Positions 1 through 8,913 are shown, counted from the stretch's first letter. The stretch is 64,000 nt of DNA from Marinobacter profundi (GCF_002744715.1 NZ_KZ319374.1:62001-126000), one strand, 5' to 3'. Notes: generated by a model from the sequence alone, not told the origin. A program made the numbers and translations.

Positions 1-2347
1 TGCCCTGGATGTGGTCGACCGTTTCTTCCTCAGCGTGGTGGAAAGTCCACGACTGAACGAGCATGCCCGAACGTTGTTGCGCCGGCTGGAAGTGCCGGTG
101 CTCAAGGTAGTGATGCGGGACCGGGCATTTTTCGATGACAACGACAGCCCGGTGCGGGGAGTGATGAACCGGCTCGCCCAACTGGGCGTCAAGGGCGGGC
201 GTATCAATCCGGTAGTCCAGCGCCGGGTTGACGAACTGGTCCAGCGCATAACCACCGACTTTGAGCAGGACACCGGGGTGTTTGCCAGCACGGTGAGCGA
301 GCTGGATGCGCTGATTGATCGCCAGAACCTGGTCTATCGCCGTAATGTCGAGCGGGTGACTGGTGCCGCCGAGGGTGCCCAGAAAGTGGCAGAATCCAAG
401 CGTGCGGTGGCCGCGGTGCTTGACGAGCGGCTGGGTGGCCGACAGGTACCGCGGGCCCTGCTGAGCCTGCTCAATGGAGGCTGGCGGGACCTGTTGTCCC
501 TGACCTGGATCCGTCAGGGCCCGCAAGGGCCGTTGTGGCAGGATTACCTGTCAGTACTTGACTCGCTGCAGGCCTTTGCGGAGGACCCGGCCAGCGATAT
601 CAACCTGCCTGAACTGCTGCGGATTATCCAGGATGGCCTGGCGTCGATTTCCAGTAACCATATGCCGTCGTCCCAGATTCGTGAGGAGCTCAAGCAGTTC
701 CTGGTGCGTAAGCCCGGCAGTGCCGTGGAGATGGTCGACTTTCCCCGCCAGGCCGGAAGTGATGCGGAGGCAGACAGCGCCGCGGAACGGGCGGGCAGCA
801 GTCTGCGCCGCTGGATCAACCGCGCCCGCCAGCTGCGGACCGGCGACTGGCTGCGCGACCAGGAAAAGCCGGCGGACCCGCAGTACATCCGCCTGGTGTG
901 GATTGCCCGTGGCTTCAGCCGCTTCGTCTTCGTCAATCACCAGGGAATGCGGGTGGTTGAGCTTGAACTGGACGCCTTGGCCGAACAGATGAAGAAGGGC
1001 CTGATCGTAGCCGATGACCAGTATGAGCGACCGCTGGTTGACGAGAGCATTGACCGGATGGTGCGCAAGGTTTATGACCAGCTGTCCTGGGCGTCGACCC
1101 ACGATGAACTGACCGGCTTGCTTGGCCGCCGGGAGTTCGAGCGCATGCTGGAACAGCAGTTGACCCGTCGGGAAGATGAACGGTCGCTGGTGCGACTGGA
1201 CCTGCGCCAGTTCCGTTTGCTGAATGATACCGCCGGTTACCAGGCCGGCGACGAGGCATTGCGGCAGGTGGCGGATATTCTCCGCGAGCTGGTTGGTGAC
1301 GGTATGCCGGTGGCCCGCCTGGTGGGCAACGAATTCGGTTTCCTGCTACCGGCGGAGCAGGCCGAAACCGCCAGCCAGGCCATTATCCACGCCATCGAAG
1401 CGCTGGAGCTGGTGTTCAATAACCGGACCTATCGGTTGTCGGCCAGTGCCGGCTTTGCGCCGCCGCTGCCGGCGTTGACCACCGGCGAGCGCTGGCTGAT
1501 GGCCGCGGATGATGCCCTGAAGGCGGCCAAGAAACAGGGTCACGGCCGGATTGCCCGCTATGCCTTGGGGGCCGGAGAGCTCGCCCGCCAGGAGCAGATT
1601 GCCGCCAAGGTGGCAGCGCTGGGGAATCTGGACGAAGAGCGGATGTTGCTGCGTTGCCAGAAGATCATCCCGCTGCACGCCGGCACGGCCATGTCGGCCC
1701 AGTACGAAGTGCTGATCAGCATGTACGATGATGCGGGTGCCCTGATCACCGGGAGTGACTTTGTCCGGATGGCGGAACGCTATGACCGGATGCAGGCGGT
1801 GGATCGCTGGGTGGTCGGGCGTATGCTCGACTGGCTGCGGGATCGCGCACCGGCTCCGGAGCACCTTGGCGGGGTCTGTATCAACCTGTCCGGTTACTCG
1901 CTCAATGACCAGTCCCTGCTGGAGTTTATCTATGAGAAGCTGAGCCAGAAGCAGGCGCCGATTGAACGGCTGTGGTTCGAAATCACCGAGGCTGCGGCGA
2001 TTAATGATCTGCCGGCGGTGGCCGGATTCATCGCCGAGATGAAGGAGCTGGGCTGCCGCTTCTGTCTGGGCAATTATGGCAGCGGCCCTACGTCCTACCA
2101 GTATATGCGGAGCCTGCCGGTGGACCTGGTGAAACTGGACGGTGCCTTTACCGGCCAGCTGGCGACCAGTGCCACGGACCGGGCTATGGTCCGTTCAATG
2201 GTGGACATGGCCCATTACATGAAGCGGGAAGTGATTGCCTCCCAGGTGGAGACCCGGGAGGTGCTTGACCTGCTGCGGCAACTGGGCGTCGACTATGCCC
2301 AGGGCTTTGTGGTGGAAAAGCCCCGTCTGTTGGATTCTCTTAACTGA
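1..2347 (+). CDS. DUF1631 protein with degenerate GGDEF and EAL domains (5' truncated)
   Basis: The reading frame is open to the left window edge, so the N-terminus is missing; 778 residues are visible counting from the GTG at 11. The first ~330 residues resemble the DUF1631 region. A GGDEF-like domain follows, starting at the DELTGLLGR motif near residue 367, and an EAL-like domain occupies ~540-775. The GGDEF signature reads G439-N-E-F. In the EAL domain the usual DDFG catalytic pair is replaced by G-N-Y-G near 686, although E-V-L (~565) and the ITE motif (~660) remain. Both domains therefore look unable to make or cleave cyclic di-GMP and more likely bind it or act as a scaffold, which is inference. 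It ends 33 bp before the phosphoribulokinase gene on the same strand. Confidence 0.85.
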   Translation, partial: ALDVVDRFFLSVVESPRLNEHARTLLRRLEVPVLKVVMRDRAFFDDNDSPVRGVMNRLAQLGVKGGRINPVVQRRVDELVQRITTDFEQDTGVFASTVSELDALIDRQNLVYRRNVERVTGAAEGAQKVAESKRAVAAVLDERLGGRQVPRALLSLLNGGWRDLLSLTWIRQGPQGPLWQDYLSVLDSLQAFAEDPASDINLPELLRIIQDGLASISSNHMPSSQIREELKQFLVRKPGSAVEMVDFPRQAGSDAEADSAAERAGSSLRRWINRARQLRTGDWLRDQEKPADPQYIRLVWIARGFSRFVFVNHQGMRVVELELDALAEQMKKGLIVADDQYERPLVDESIDRMVRKVYDQLSWASTHDELTGLLGRREFERMLEQQLTRREDERSLVRLDLRQFRLLNDTAGYQAGDEALRQVADILRELVGDGMPVARLVGNEFGFLLPAEQAETASQAIIHAIEALELVFNNRTYRLSASAGFAPPLPALTTGERWLMAADDALKAAKKQGHGRIARYALGAGELARQEQIAAKVAALGNLDEERMLLRCQKIIPLHAGTAMSAQYEVLISMYDDAGALITGSDFVRMAERYDRMQAVDRWVVGRMLDWLRDRAPAPEHLGGVCINLSGYSLNDQSLLEFIYEKLSQKQAPIERLWFEITEAAAINDLPAVAGFIAEMKELGCRFCLGNYGSGPTSYQYMRSLPVDLVKLDGAFTGQLATSATDRAMVRSMVDMAHYMKREVIASQVETREVLDLLRQLGVDYAQGFVVEKPRLLDSLN

Positions 2348-2380
2348 GGCCTGCGCCACGAAGGCCCGAGCCGGAGGCTT

Positions 2381-3247
2381 ATGTCGAAGCGTCACCCGAT
2401 CATTGCGGTAACCGGTTCCTCAGGGGCAGGCACCACTACCACGAGCCAGATTTTCAGTCGCATGTTTGCCAGTGAGGGCATTCATGCCGCCATGGTGAGC
2501 GGCGACAGCTTCCACCGTTATACCCGCGAGCAAATGGCGCGACTGGCGGCCAAGGGCCAGTTTGGCGAGCGCAACCACTTTGCCCTGGCGGCCAATCACA
2601 TCGACAAGCTCGAGGCGCTGTTCTACGACTACGGCCACACCGGCAGTGGCCAGTACCGCCAGTATGTCCATGACGAGGATCGTGCACTGACCGAGGCCGG
2701 TTACAAGCCAGGCACCTTCACTCCCTGGGGCGCGCTCCCTGCCGATACTGACCTGATGTTCTATGAGGGGCTGCACGGCGGCGTGGTGTCCGACACCTGC
2801 AACATCGCCCAGTATGTGGATCTGCTGATCGGCGTGGTGCCCATCGTCAACCTGGAGTGGATCCAGAAGATACGCCGCGATACCCACCAGCGGGGATATT
2901 CCGAAGAAGCGGTGGTGAAGACCATCATCAACCGGATGGACGACTACGTGCACGACATCGTGCCGCAGTTCTCCCACACCCATATCAACTTCCAGCGTAT
3001 TCCGCTGGTCGACACCTCGAATCCCTTCGTGGTGCGGGAGGTACCGACGGAAGACGAAAGCCTGATTGTCATTCGCTTCCGTGATCCGTCGGATGTGGAC
3101 TTTCCCTACCTGCTGCAGATGATTGCCGGCAGCACGGTGTCGCGCCACGATACCCTGGTGATTCCGGGTACCAAGCTGTCCCTCGCCATGGACCTGATCA
3201 CCCGTCCCATGGTGCTGCGACTGGTTGCCGGCAAGACCTTTGCCTGA
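2381..3247 (+). CDS. prkB: Phosphoribulokinase/uridine kinase family protein (PrkB-like)
   Basis: 288 residues. The P-loop GSSGAGTTTT sits at residues 12-21, followed by the SGDSFHRY substrate loop (~40) and the EGLHGG motif (~130) of phosphoribulokinases. Biochemically the family phosphorylates ribulose-5-phosphate, but there is no RuBisCO gene in the window, and homologues are common in heterotrophs, where their substrate is not settled. GGAGG at 2372-2376 lies 4 nt before the ATG. In E. coli the homologue prkB lies beside yhfA and crp; here the corresponding genes are at 5963 and 6715, separated by three extra genes. The family call is secure; the substrate is not. Confidence 0.85.
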   Translation: MSKRHPIIAVTGSSGAGTTTTSQIFSRMFASEGIHAAMVSGDSFHRYTREQMARLAAKGQFGERNHFALAANHIDKLEALFYDYGHTGSGQYRQYVHDEDRALTEAGYKPGTFTPWGALPADTDLMFYEGLHGGVVSDTCNIAQYVDLLIGVVPIVNLEWIQKIRRDTHQRGYSEEAVVKTIINRMDDYVHDIVPQFSHTHINFQRIPLVDTSNPFVVREVPTEDESLIVIRFRDPSDVDFPYLLQMIAGSTVSRHDTLVIPGTKLSLAMDLITRPMVLRLVAGKTFA

Positions 3248-3250
3248 GGC

Positions 3251-4111
3251 TCAGGCGGTCAGCCGGCCATCCCGGTAGTCCCGCAGGGTCTGCTCGATTT
3301 CCTCGCGGCTGTTCATGACGAACGGTCCGTACTGCACCACCGGCTCGTTGATGGCCTTGCCGGCAATCAGCAGCAGGCGGGCATCCACCGCGCCGCCCCG
3401 CAGTTCCAGCGTATCGCCCTGGTCCAGCAGCGAGGCCGCCGCCGGCCGTAGCGCGGTGAGCTGGCCGTCATCAGCGCTCACGGCGGCGTCCCCCTCGTAG
3501 AGGTAGAGCATGGCGCTGAGCTGCGGATCCAGCGGCAGGCTGAGGCTGGCGCCGGCCCGCAGGTGGATGTCGGCGTAGAGCGGCCGGGTGGTGCCCCCGC
3601 TGACCGCACCGCGATAACCGTGGCCCGCGACCTCCAGTTCACCGGCGATCAGCTTGATAAAGCCACCGTCAAAGGTAATGCCGGGAATGTCGGCGGGCTG
3701 GATGTCCCGGTAGCCTGCCGGCTTCATTTTCTCCGCCGCCGGCAGGTTGAGCCAGAGCTGGAAGCCCCGCATCACCCCGGACTCCTGCTGCGGCATCTCT
3801 GAATGGATAATGCCGCGCCCGGCAGTCATCCACTGCACGCCGCCGTTCTGCAGATTGCCCCGGTTACCCAGGTGATCCTCGTGCAGCATGTGCCCCTCGA
3901 TCATGTAGGTAACTGTCTCAAAGCCCCGGTGGGGGTGTGAGGGAAAGCCGGCAATGTAATCGGACGCCTCGGCGGAGCCGAACTCGTCCAGCATCAGGAA
4001 CGGGTCCATGCGGACCGACGGATGTTGCCCGATGGAGCGCTTGATGCGCACACCGGCACCGTCGGAGGTTTCCAGAGCCGGGATGACTTGCTTGATGGTG
4101 CGGTTGGTCAT
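3251..4111 (-). CDS. Pirin family protein
   Basis: 286 residues from the ATG at 4111, chosen because AGAGGA sits about 9 nt upstream; a GTG three codons earlier would overlap that site. This is a bicupin protein: the metal-binding cupin motif HPHRGFETVTY is near residue 57 with a second His-containing stretch (AGRGIIHSEMP) after it, and a C-terminal pirin_C domain of ~120 residues. Some bacterial pirins have quercetinase activity and others act as redox-sensing regulators; which applies here cannot be told. It follows azoR by 57 bp on the same strand and is probably cotranscribed with it. Its stop lies 3 bp from the convergent prkB stop. Confidence 0.9.
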   Translation of the reverse strand: MTNRTIKQVIPALETSDGAGVRIKRSIGQHPSVRMDPFLMLDEFGSAEASDYIAGFPSHPHRGFETVTYMIEGHMLHEDHLGNRGNLQNGGVQWMTAGRGIIHSEMPQQESGVMRGFQLWLNLPAAEKMKPAGYRDIQPADIPGITFDGGFIKLIAGELEVAGHGYRGAVSGGTTRPLYADIHLRAGASLSLPLDPQLSAMLYLYEGDAAVSADDGQLTALRPAAASLLDQGDTLELRGGAVDARLLLIAGKAINEPVVQYGPFVMNSREEIEQTLRDYRDGRLTA

Positions 4112-4168
4112 GATATTCACTCCTCTGTCAGCGACGGGCGGTGGTGCGACTCAGGGATCAGCCGGTGA

Positions 4169-4771
4169 TCAGGACATCAGCTCGGCAATCTGGCCGGCGG
4201 CTTTTTGCAGCGCTTTCTGCTGGCTGTCGTCACCCATATTGAGTCCCTCGGCGTAGACAAAGTTCAGATCCTGCAGGCCCAGGAAACCGAGGAAGGTGCG
4301 CAGGTACGGTGTCTGGGTGTCCAGCTCGGTGCCGGCGTAGATACCGCCACGGGTGGCAATGATGTACACCGGACGGTCGGCAAGCAGGCCTTCCGGACCA
4401 TTTTCGGTATAGCGGAACGTGACCCCGGCCCGGGCGATGTGGTCGAAATAGGCTTTCAGGCCAGAGGGGATACCGAAGTTGTACATGGGCACGCCCAGAA
4501 TAACCGCATCCGCGGTGCGCAGTTCTTCGATCAGCTGGTCGGAAAAGTCGATCACCGCCTGTTGTTCTGCTGTCCGGTTGTCGGCCGCGCTCAGGAAGGC
4601 GCCGAACCGTTCACCGCTCAGGTGAGGTACCGGGTTGGACGCCAGGTTGCGGATGGTGACCCTGGCCTCGGGGTTAGCCGTGGCAAGCTGGTCCAGGGCC
4701 TGGTTGATCAGTTGTGAGGATTGACCATCTTCGCCAAAAATACTGGTGGTGATAACAAGGATGTTTTGCAT
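4169..4771 (-). CDS. azoR: FMN-dependent NADH:quinone/azo oxidoreductase
   Basis: 200 residues, the usual length of AzoR. The flavodoxin-like fold shows the N-terminal phosphate-binding strand (VITTSIFGEDGQSSQL), the FMN-binding loop PMYNFGIPSGLK near residue 95, and TRGGIY near 143. Members reduce quinones and azo dyes using NADH and protect against thiol and quinone stress. It is the first gene of a likely azoR-pirin unit, which fits a role in handling aromatic or quinone electrophiles (inference). An inverted repeat (TGTTCGC/GCGAACA) begins 4 bp upstream of the start codon and could be an operator. Confidence 0.93.
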   Translation of the reverse strand: MQNILVITTSIFGEDGQSSQLINQALDQLATANPEARVTIRNLASNPVPHLSGERFGAFLSAADNRTAEQQAVIDFSDQLIEELRTADAVILGVPMYNFGIPSGLKAYFDHIARAGVTFRYTENGPEGLLADRPVYIIATRGGIYAGTELDTQTPYLRTFLGFLGLQDLNFVYAEGLNMGDDSQQKALQKAAGQIAELMS

Positions 4772-4774
4772 GAG

Positions 4775-4813
4775 TGTTCGCCTCTAAACGTTATGTTTCA
4801 GGGTATGCGAACA
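4775..4813. promoter_or_regulatory. Inverted repeat upstream of azoR
   Basis: TGTTCGC at 4775-4781 is repeated in inverted form as GCGAACA at 4807-4813, with 25 nt between. It lies immediately upstream of the azoR ATG (4771), where a regulator site or the 5' untranslated region would be. The arms are exact but only 7 bp long, so chance is possible. Confidence 0.3.
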
Positions 4814-4866
4814 TTTAACGGCAAAGCGCGGAGAGATGATAACGGATTAAATTGGCGGGAGTGTTC

Positions 4867-4905
4867 AAAAAAACTGAACGGGCCGCCGGCGCTGCCGGAA
4901 GCCCG
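4867..4905 (-). terminator. Intrinsic terminator of speD
   Basis: On the minus strand, just after the speD stop, a GC-rich hairpin (outer CGGGC/GCCCG, inner CCGGC/GCCGG around AGC) is followed within a few bases by seven T residues (A run 4867-4873 on the plus strand). This is a standard rho-independent terminator layout. Confidence 0.7.
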
Positions 4906-4917
4906 TATCGGAACTGC

Positions 4918-5709
4918 TTACTCGACGTTGCGGGAGTAGAAAATTTCCAGCATTTCGCGCTTCAGGCGTTCTTCGATCGACTGTGCTTCAGCCGGTTCAA
5001 GATCGCTGGCATTCACCCCGAACACGTAGTTGTCCAGGTTGAAGTCCTTCAGCATCATCTTGGTGTGGAACAGGTTTTCCTGGTACACGTTGACATCGAT
5101 CATCTGATACGCGTTCTGGGTATCCTCGGTCAGGTAATTCTGGATCGAGTTGATGTCGTGGTCGATGTAGTGCTTGGTGCCGTCTACGTCGCGGGTGAAG
5201 CCGCGTACCCGGTAATCCACGGTGACCACGTCGGAATCAAAGCTGTGGATCAGGTAGTTCAGCACTTTCAGTGGTGAAATCAGGCCGCAGGTGGACACAT
5301 CGATATCCGCGCGGAAGGTGCTGATGCCCTCATGGGGATGGCTTTCCGGGTAGGTATGGACGGTCACGTGGCTCTTGTCCAGGTGTGCCACGATGGTATC
5401 GGGCAGCGGGCCTGGTGACTCTTCATTGTCCGGCTCGCCCTGGGTCAGCTCATGCTCGGCAATCAGCATGGTGACGGAAGCGCCATGGGGCTCGTAGTCC
5501 TGGCGGGCGATGTTGAGGATGTTGGCGCCAATGATCTTGACCACATCCGACAGGATCTGGGTCAGACGCTCGGCGTTGTACATCTCGTCGATGTAATCGA
5601 TGTAGGCTTCCCGTTGCTCTTCGGTCTGCGCATAACAGATGTCGTAGATATTGAAGCTCAGCGATTTGGTCAGGTTGTTGAAACCGTGTAGCTGTAATTT
5701 GGTTTCCAT
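4918..5709 (-). CDS. speD: S-adenosylmethionine decarboxylase proenzyme
   Basis: 263 residues, matching the enterobacterial-type SpeD over its whole length ([16 protein letters not shown] at the N-terminus, [33 protein letters not shown]). The enzyme makes decarboxylated SAM, the aminopropyl donor for spermidine. It is a pyruvoyl enzyme: self-cleavage is expected before the Ser of [18 protein letters not shown], splitting it into beta and alpha chains. The ATG at 5709 is preceded by a GGGGGG run as ribosome-binding site; the frame continues 46 codons upstream without conservation. No spermidine synthase lies in the window. Confidence 0.96.
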   Translation of the reverse strand: METKLQLHGFNNLTKSLSFNIYDICYAQTEEQREAYIDYIDEMYNAERLTQILSDVVKIIGANILNIARQDYEPHGASVTMLIAEHELTQGEPDNEESPGPLPDTIVAHLDKSHVTVHTYPESHPHEGISTFRADIDVSTCGLISPLKVLNYLIHSFDSDVVTVDYRVRGFTRDVDGTKHYIDHDINSIQNYLTEDTQNAYQMIDVNVYQENLFHTKMMLKDFNLDNYVFGVNASDLEPAEAQSIEERLKREMLEIFYSRNVE

Positions 5710-5962
5710 GTCCAGCCCCCCCAGTGATGGAGATGAATGACGGTGGTCATGCCAACTCCCTGCATGCCACCAAGGCCGCCACCGACTACTGACCGGGTTG
5801 TACACCTTTTGCGCAGACCGGCGGTGAAGGGTGCGTATTATGCACACCCGCCCGGGTGTTGGATAGAGCCGGCGAGCACATTTTAGTATCGGTAATTACC
5901 GCGGCCGGCCAGCTCGGTTGCCGGCGGGCCGGAGTGCCCGCTGGCAAAGGTCTGGCGCCGGG

Positions 5963-6385
5963 TCAGGCGGCTTCGTGAATCTCGTAGCTGTGGCTGATTT
6001 CCACGCCACCCTGGGCCAGCATGATCGACGCGGAGCAATACTTCTCCGCCGACAGGCTGACGGCGCGCTTCACCTGGTTTTCCTTCAGGTTGCGACCGGT
6101 CACAATAAAGTGCAGGTGGATGCGGGTGAACACCGACGGCACGGCGTCCGCCCGTTCCGCCTCGAGCTCGGTCCGGCAGGCGGTGACGTCCTGGCGGCTT
6201 TTCTGCAGAATGCTCATGACGTCAAATGAGGAACAGCCACCCAGCCCCATCAACACCATTTCCATCGGGCGGGGCCCGAGGTTCTGTCCGCCGTGATCGG
6301 GTGGCCCGTCAATCTGGACTTCATGGCCGGTGCCGCTGGTGGCCTTGAAGCTGACGTTGCCGGTCCAGTCTATTGTTGCCTTCAT
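5963..6385 (-). CDS. OsmC family protein (YhfA-like)
   Basis: 140 residues from the ATG at 6385, which has GGAG 8 nt upstream. Two cysteines sit in the positions conserved in the OsmC/Ohr family (GLGGCSSFDV near residue 54 and EKYCSASIML near 119), the pair that reduces hydroperoxides in active members. It is transcribed divergently from crp, exactly as yhfA is in E. coli, and I assign it to the YhfA branch on that synteny. YhfA itself has no established substrate. The product has no signal peptide and should be cytoplasmic. Confidence 0.88.
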   Translation of the reverse strand: MKATIDWTGNVSFKATSGTGHEVQIDGPPDHGGQNLGPRPMEMVLMGLGGCSSFDVMSILQKSRQDVTACRTELEAERADAVPSVFTRIHLHFIVTGRNLKENQVKRAVSLSAEKYCSASIMLAQGGVEISHSYEIHEAA

Positions 6386-6714
6386 GGTCAAATCTCCGAT
6401 GGTTGCTGCCGCGGATGCTAGCATATCCCGCCAGATCCGGCATCGCTACGGCCCTGCCGGTGGAGGAACTGTGAGGCTTGCGGTTGCCGAAATCAGGCCT
6501 TCTTGTTATAAGTTGCAGGGTTATTGCGCCAGTCTTGGTGTAAATAACTTGAAACAGCTCGATGGGTCTGCTCCGGTTTCCGGGGCATCGGAGGGGAACC
6601 CGGGTATCGACGCTGTATCCGGGGTCCGGATGGACCTCAGAAAACCCCATGGAATCAGGGGTTACTACTACAACAACTCCGGGACTCGCCAGTTAAGGAG
6701 GCACGACTCGCACT
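6386..6714. other. Intergenic region between the yhfA-like gene and crp
   Basis: 329 bp without a coding gene separates the two divergent starts. It contains a good sigma-70 promoter for crp (listed separately), which implies a ~195-nt untranslated leader. An inverted repeat, AACCCC/GGGGTT at 6643-6663, lies inside that leader. The crp ribosome-binding site AAGGAGG is at 6695-6701, an unusually long 13 nt from the ATG. I see no convincing TGTGA-N6-TCACA CRP site. Confidence 0.6.
6484..6512 (+). promoter_or_regulatory. Predicted sigma-70 promoter of crp
   Basis: A -35 element TTGCCG (6484-6489) and a -10 element TATAAG (6507-6512) are separated by exactly 17 bp. Transcription would start near 6519 and run ~195 nt before the crp start codon. 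Confidence 0.5.
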
Positions 6715-7356
6715 ATGGCCACTATCGTCAAACCGGTTGAGCAGAAAACCAAGCACCTGGATTATTTTCTGTCCCAGTGCCACCGTCGGCGCTACCCCGC
6801 CAAGAGCACCATCATCTATGCGGGTGACAAGAGCGACTCGCTGTTCTACATCGTAAAGGGGTCGGTCACCGTTATTATCGAAGACGATGATGGCCGCGAA
6901 ATGATCATGGCCTACCTCAATGCCGGTGATTTCTTCGGTGAAATGGGGCTGTTCGACAACATGGATTCCCGCAGTGCCTGGGTGAAGGCGAAGACTGAGT
7001 GTGAGGTCGCCGAGATCAGCTACACCAAGTTCCGCGAAATTGCCCAGCAGGATCCGCGGGTGCTCTATTTCATCGGGGAGCAGATGGCGTCACGCCTGCG
7101 CCAGACCACCCGTAAGGTGGGGGACCTGGCATTCCTCGACGTCACCGGCCGGGTCGCCCGTACCCTGCTGGACCTGTGCAAGGAGCCGGACGCGATGACC
7201 CATCCGGACGGCATGCAGATCAAGATCACCCGCCAGGAGATTGGCCGTATCGTAGGTTGCTCGCGGGAAATGGTGGGTCGGGTGCTGAAAACCCTGGAAG
7301 ATCAGGGCCTGGTTCAGGTCAAGGGCAAAACCATGGTGGTCTACGGTACCCGCTGA
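6715..7356 (+). CDS. crp: cAMP receptor protein (CRP/Vfr type)
   Basis: 213 residues, full length. The N-terminal cyclic-nucleotide domain carries the phosphate-binding cassette [19 protein letters not shown] (~79-97), containing the Gly-Glu and Arg-Ser residues that contact cAMP. The long dimerisation helix follows, then a C-terminal winged helix with the recognition helix [15 protein letters not shown] (~180-194). It closely resembles Pseudomonas Vfr. It is a global transcription activator; in pseudomonads it controls virulence and surface functions more than carbon catabolite repression. The start has AAGGAGG 13 nt upstream. Confidence 0.96.
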   Translation: MATIVKPVEQKTKHLDYFLSQCHRRRYPAKSTIIYAGDKSDSLFYIVKGSVTVIIEDDDGREMIMAYLNAGDFFGEMGLFDNMDSRSAWVKAKTECEVAEISYTKFREIAQQDPRVLYFIGEQMASRLRQTTRKVGDLAFLDVTGRVARTLLDLCKEPDAMTHPDGMQIKITRQEIGRIVGCSREMVGRVLKTLEDQGLVQVKGKTMVVYGTR

Positions 7357-7373
7357 CCGCTGCAGCCCTGTAA

Positions 7374-7402
7374 ATTGCGGGCAGGCCGGTCCTGCCCGCA
7401 AT
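7374..7402. terminator. Hairpin between crp and the convergent lipoprotein gene
   Basis: A perfect 12-bp stem (ATTGCGGGCAGG/CCTGCCCGCAAT, loop CCGGT) lies between two converging genes. There is no long T-tract on either strand (a short ATTTA on the minus side), so it is terminator-like rather than canonical. Confidence 0.55.
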
Positions 7403-7412
7403 CACCGCGGCC

Positions 7413-7721
7413 TCACTGTACCGGTGCACAGCCGCGAATGGCGAGCGCGATGTTGGCGCTGGCCTTGATCTGCTCGTAATAGCTTTCTGCTGAACTGACG
7501 CCCTGTTCCGCCAGCGAAGCGGCTGTCGGATTGACCAGCCGGGTCAGGTCGGTCAGCGCGCTCGCCGACTGACGATCAGCCTGGTAGGCGTCGAAGGCCT
7601 GGTAGATCTCTGCGCAGGTTACGCCGTCGCCGTCAGTTGCGGCCGAGGTCATATAGCCGGAAGTCTGACAGCCGGTCAGGGCGGTTGCTGCGAGAGCTGC
7701 AATCATTACTGCGTTTTTCAA
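7413..7721 (-). CDS. Small predicted lipoprotein, function unknown
   Basis: 102 residues. A short signal peptide (MKNAVMIAALAATALTG) ends in a lipobox with the acylated Cys at residue 18, so the mature protein should be a membrane-anchored lipoprotein of ~85 residues. The mature part is alpha-helical and Ala/Ser-rich, with two further cysteines (~36 and ~98) that could form a disulfide. I recognise no family. It converges on crp and lies between crp and the modABC operon with no obvious functional tie to either. Confidence 0.7.
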   Translation of the reverse strand: MKNAVMIAALAATALTGCQTSGYMTSAATDGDGVTCAEIYQAFDAYQADRQSASALTDLTRLVNPTAASLAEQGVSSAESYYEQIKASANIALAIRGCAPVQ

Positions 7722-7830
7722 GATGGTTTACCTCATGATCGGGCGGGCAGCACAGGCAGCCCTGGAAACGTCGGTGGATTATAACAGGAGTGGCGCGGAG
7801 GACTGTGACCGACTGTGAAGGTGGTGACGG

Positions 7831-8913
7831 TCAACCGACAATGGCTACTGATTTTATCTGCAACCACACCGCCATTCCGGGCGACAGTGCCAGCTGCTCC
7901 ACCGCGCGGCTGGTGAGCTGGGACAGGAACGGGGTGTCGCCACTGACCAGCCGCACGATGGCGGTGCCCGGCTGCCGCCCCTGGCGAATTTCCTCTACCC
8001 GCGCCGGCAACAGGTTCTGGATGCTCTGGTCCCGGTGCCGGTTCAGCGCGATACTGACATCGCGCGCCAATACCTGCAGGCGGATGGGGTCGCCGGGGCT
8101 CAGCCGGGGATCGTCCCGCAGCCATATCTGACGATCGCCAAACTCCGCCAGGCACAAGTGCCAGCGGTCGTCCCGACCGGTGATGGTGGCTTTCACAATT
8201 ACTGCTGCATCGTCCTCGCCGGCAAAGGGCTGATCGGTCCGAGCCAGGGTTTCCTGCAACGGCCCCTGGGCGGTCACCTTGCCAGCCGCCATCATGACAA
8301 TGTGGTCCGCCAGCCGGGCCACCTCGCCGGTGGCGTGGGATACGTAAATGACCGGGATCGACAGGCTGTCGTGAAGCCGCTCCAGGTAGGGCAGGATGTC
8401 CTGCTTGCTGGCGTCGTCCAGCGCCGAGAGCGGTTCGTCCATCAACAACAGGCGGGGGCTGGTGAGCAGGGCGCGGGCGATAGCCACCCGTTGCCGTTCG
8501 CCGCCGGACAACTTCTGTGGCATGCGGTCCAGCAACCGTTCCAGCCCCAGCCAGCGGACCGCCTGGTCAAAATCAATCTGGCGTGCGCCGCTGGCAATTC
8601 GGCGGTAACCATAATGGAGGTTCTGCGCTACCGAGAGGTGGGGGAACAATCCGGTGTCCTGGAAGACATAGGCCAGCGGCCGGCGGTGAACCGGCAGGGA
8701 AAAGTCATCCTCCTGCCAGCACTCGCCATTAACCACCATTCGCCCCTGCGCCGGCTGAAGACCGGCCATGCAGCGCAACAGCGTGGTCTTGCCGCATCCG
8801 GAGTGGCCGAACAGCGCGGTCACTCCGGTGCCGGGCAGGGTCAGCGTCACGTCCAGGGCAAAGTCCTCGAACCGGCACTGGAAGCGGGCCTCGATGCCCA
8901 TGGCAGTATTCAT
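7831..8913 (-). CDS. modC: Molybdate ABC transporter ATP-binding protein
   Basis: 360 residues from the ATG at 8913. Walker A is GHSGCGKTT (~35-43), the ABC signature LSGGERQRVAIARAL is near residue 133, and Walker B is LLLMDEPLSALD just after. The C-terminal ~65 residues form the molybdate-binding TOBE domain typical of ModC. It energises molybdate import with ModB and ModA. The frame extends 15 codons upstream to a TTG overlapping the modB stop, and that stretch is a 15-bp tandem repeat, so the true start is uncertain: TTG 8958, ATG 8913 or ATG 8901 are all possible. Confidence 0.92.
   Translation of the reverse strand: MNTAMGIEARFQCRFEDFALDVTLTLPGTGVTALFGHSGCGKTTLLRCMAGLQPAQGRMVVNGECWQEDDFSLPVHRRPLAYVFQDTGLFPHLSVAQNLHYGYRRIASGARQIDFDQAVRWLGLERLLDRMPQKLSGGERQRVAIARALLTSPRLLLMDEPLSALDDASKQDILPYLERLHDSLSIPVIYVSHATGEVARLADHIVMMAAGKVTAQGPLQETLARTDQPFAGEDDAAVIVKATITGRDDRWHLCLAEFGDRQIWLRDDPRLSPGDPIRLQVLARDVSIALNRHRDQSIQNLLPARVEEIRQGRQPGTAIVRLVSGDTPFLSQLTSRAVEQLALSPGMAVWLQIKSVAIVG

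Noticed and set aside
544..1102. Long minus-strand frames opposite the GGDEF/EAL gene
   Set aside because: They are Arg/Pro/Ala-rich shadows of the real gene with no motif, ribosome-binding site or conservation, as expected at high GC.
2381..3247. Calvin-cycle operon based on the phosphoribulokinase-like gene
   Set aside because: No RuBisCO, CbbR or other Calvin genes are adjacent, and this kinase subfamily is common in heterotrophs. rpe at 24.3 kb and gph are housekeeping genes here.
6386..6714. CRP autoregulatory site upstream of crp
   Set aside because: Single TGTGA-type half-sites occur but no second half at the right spacing.
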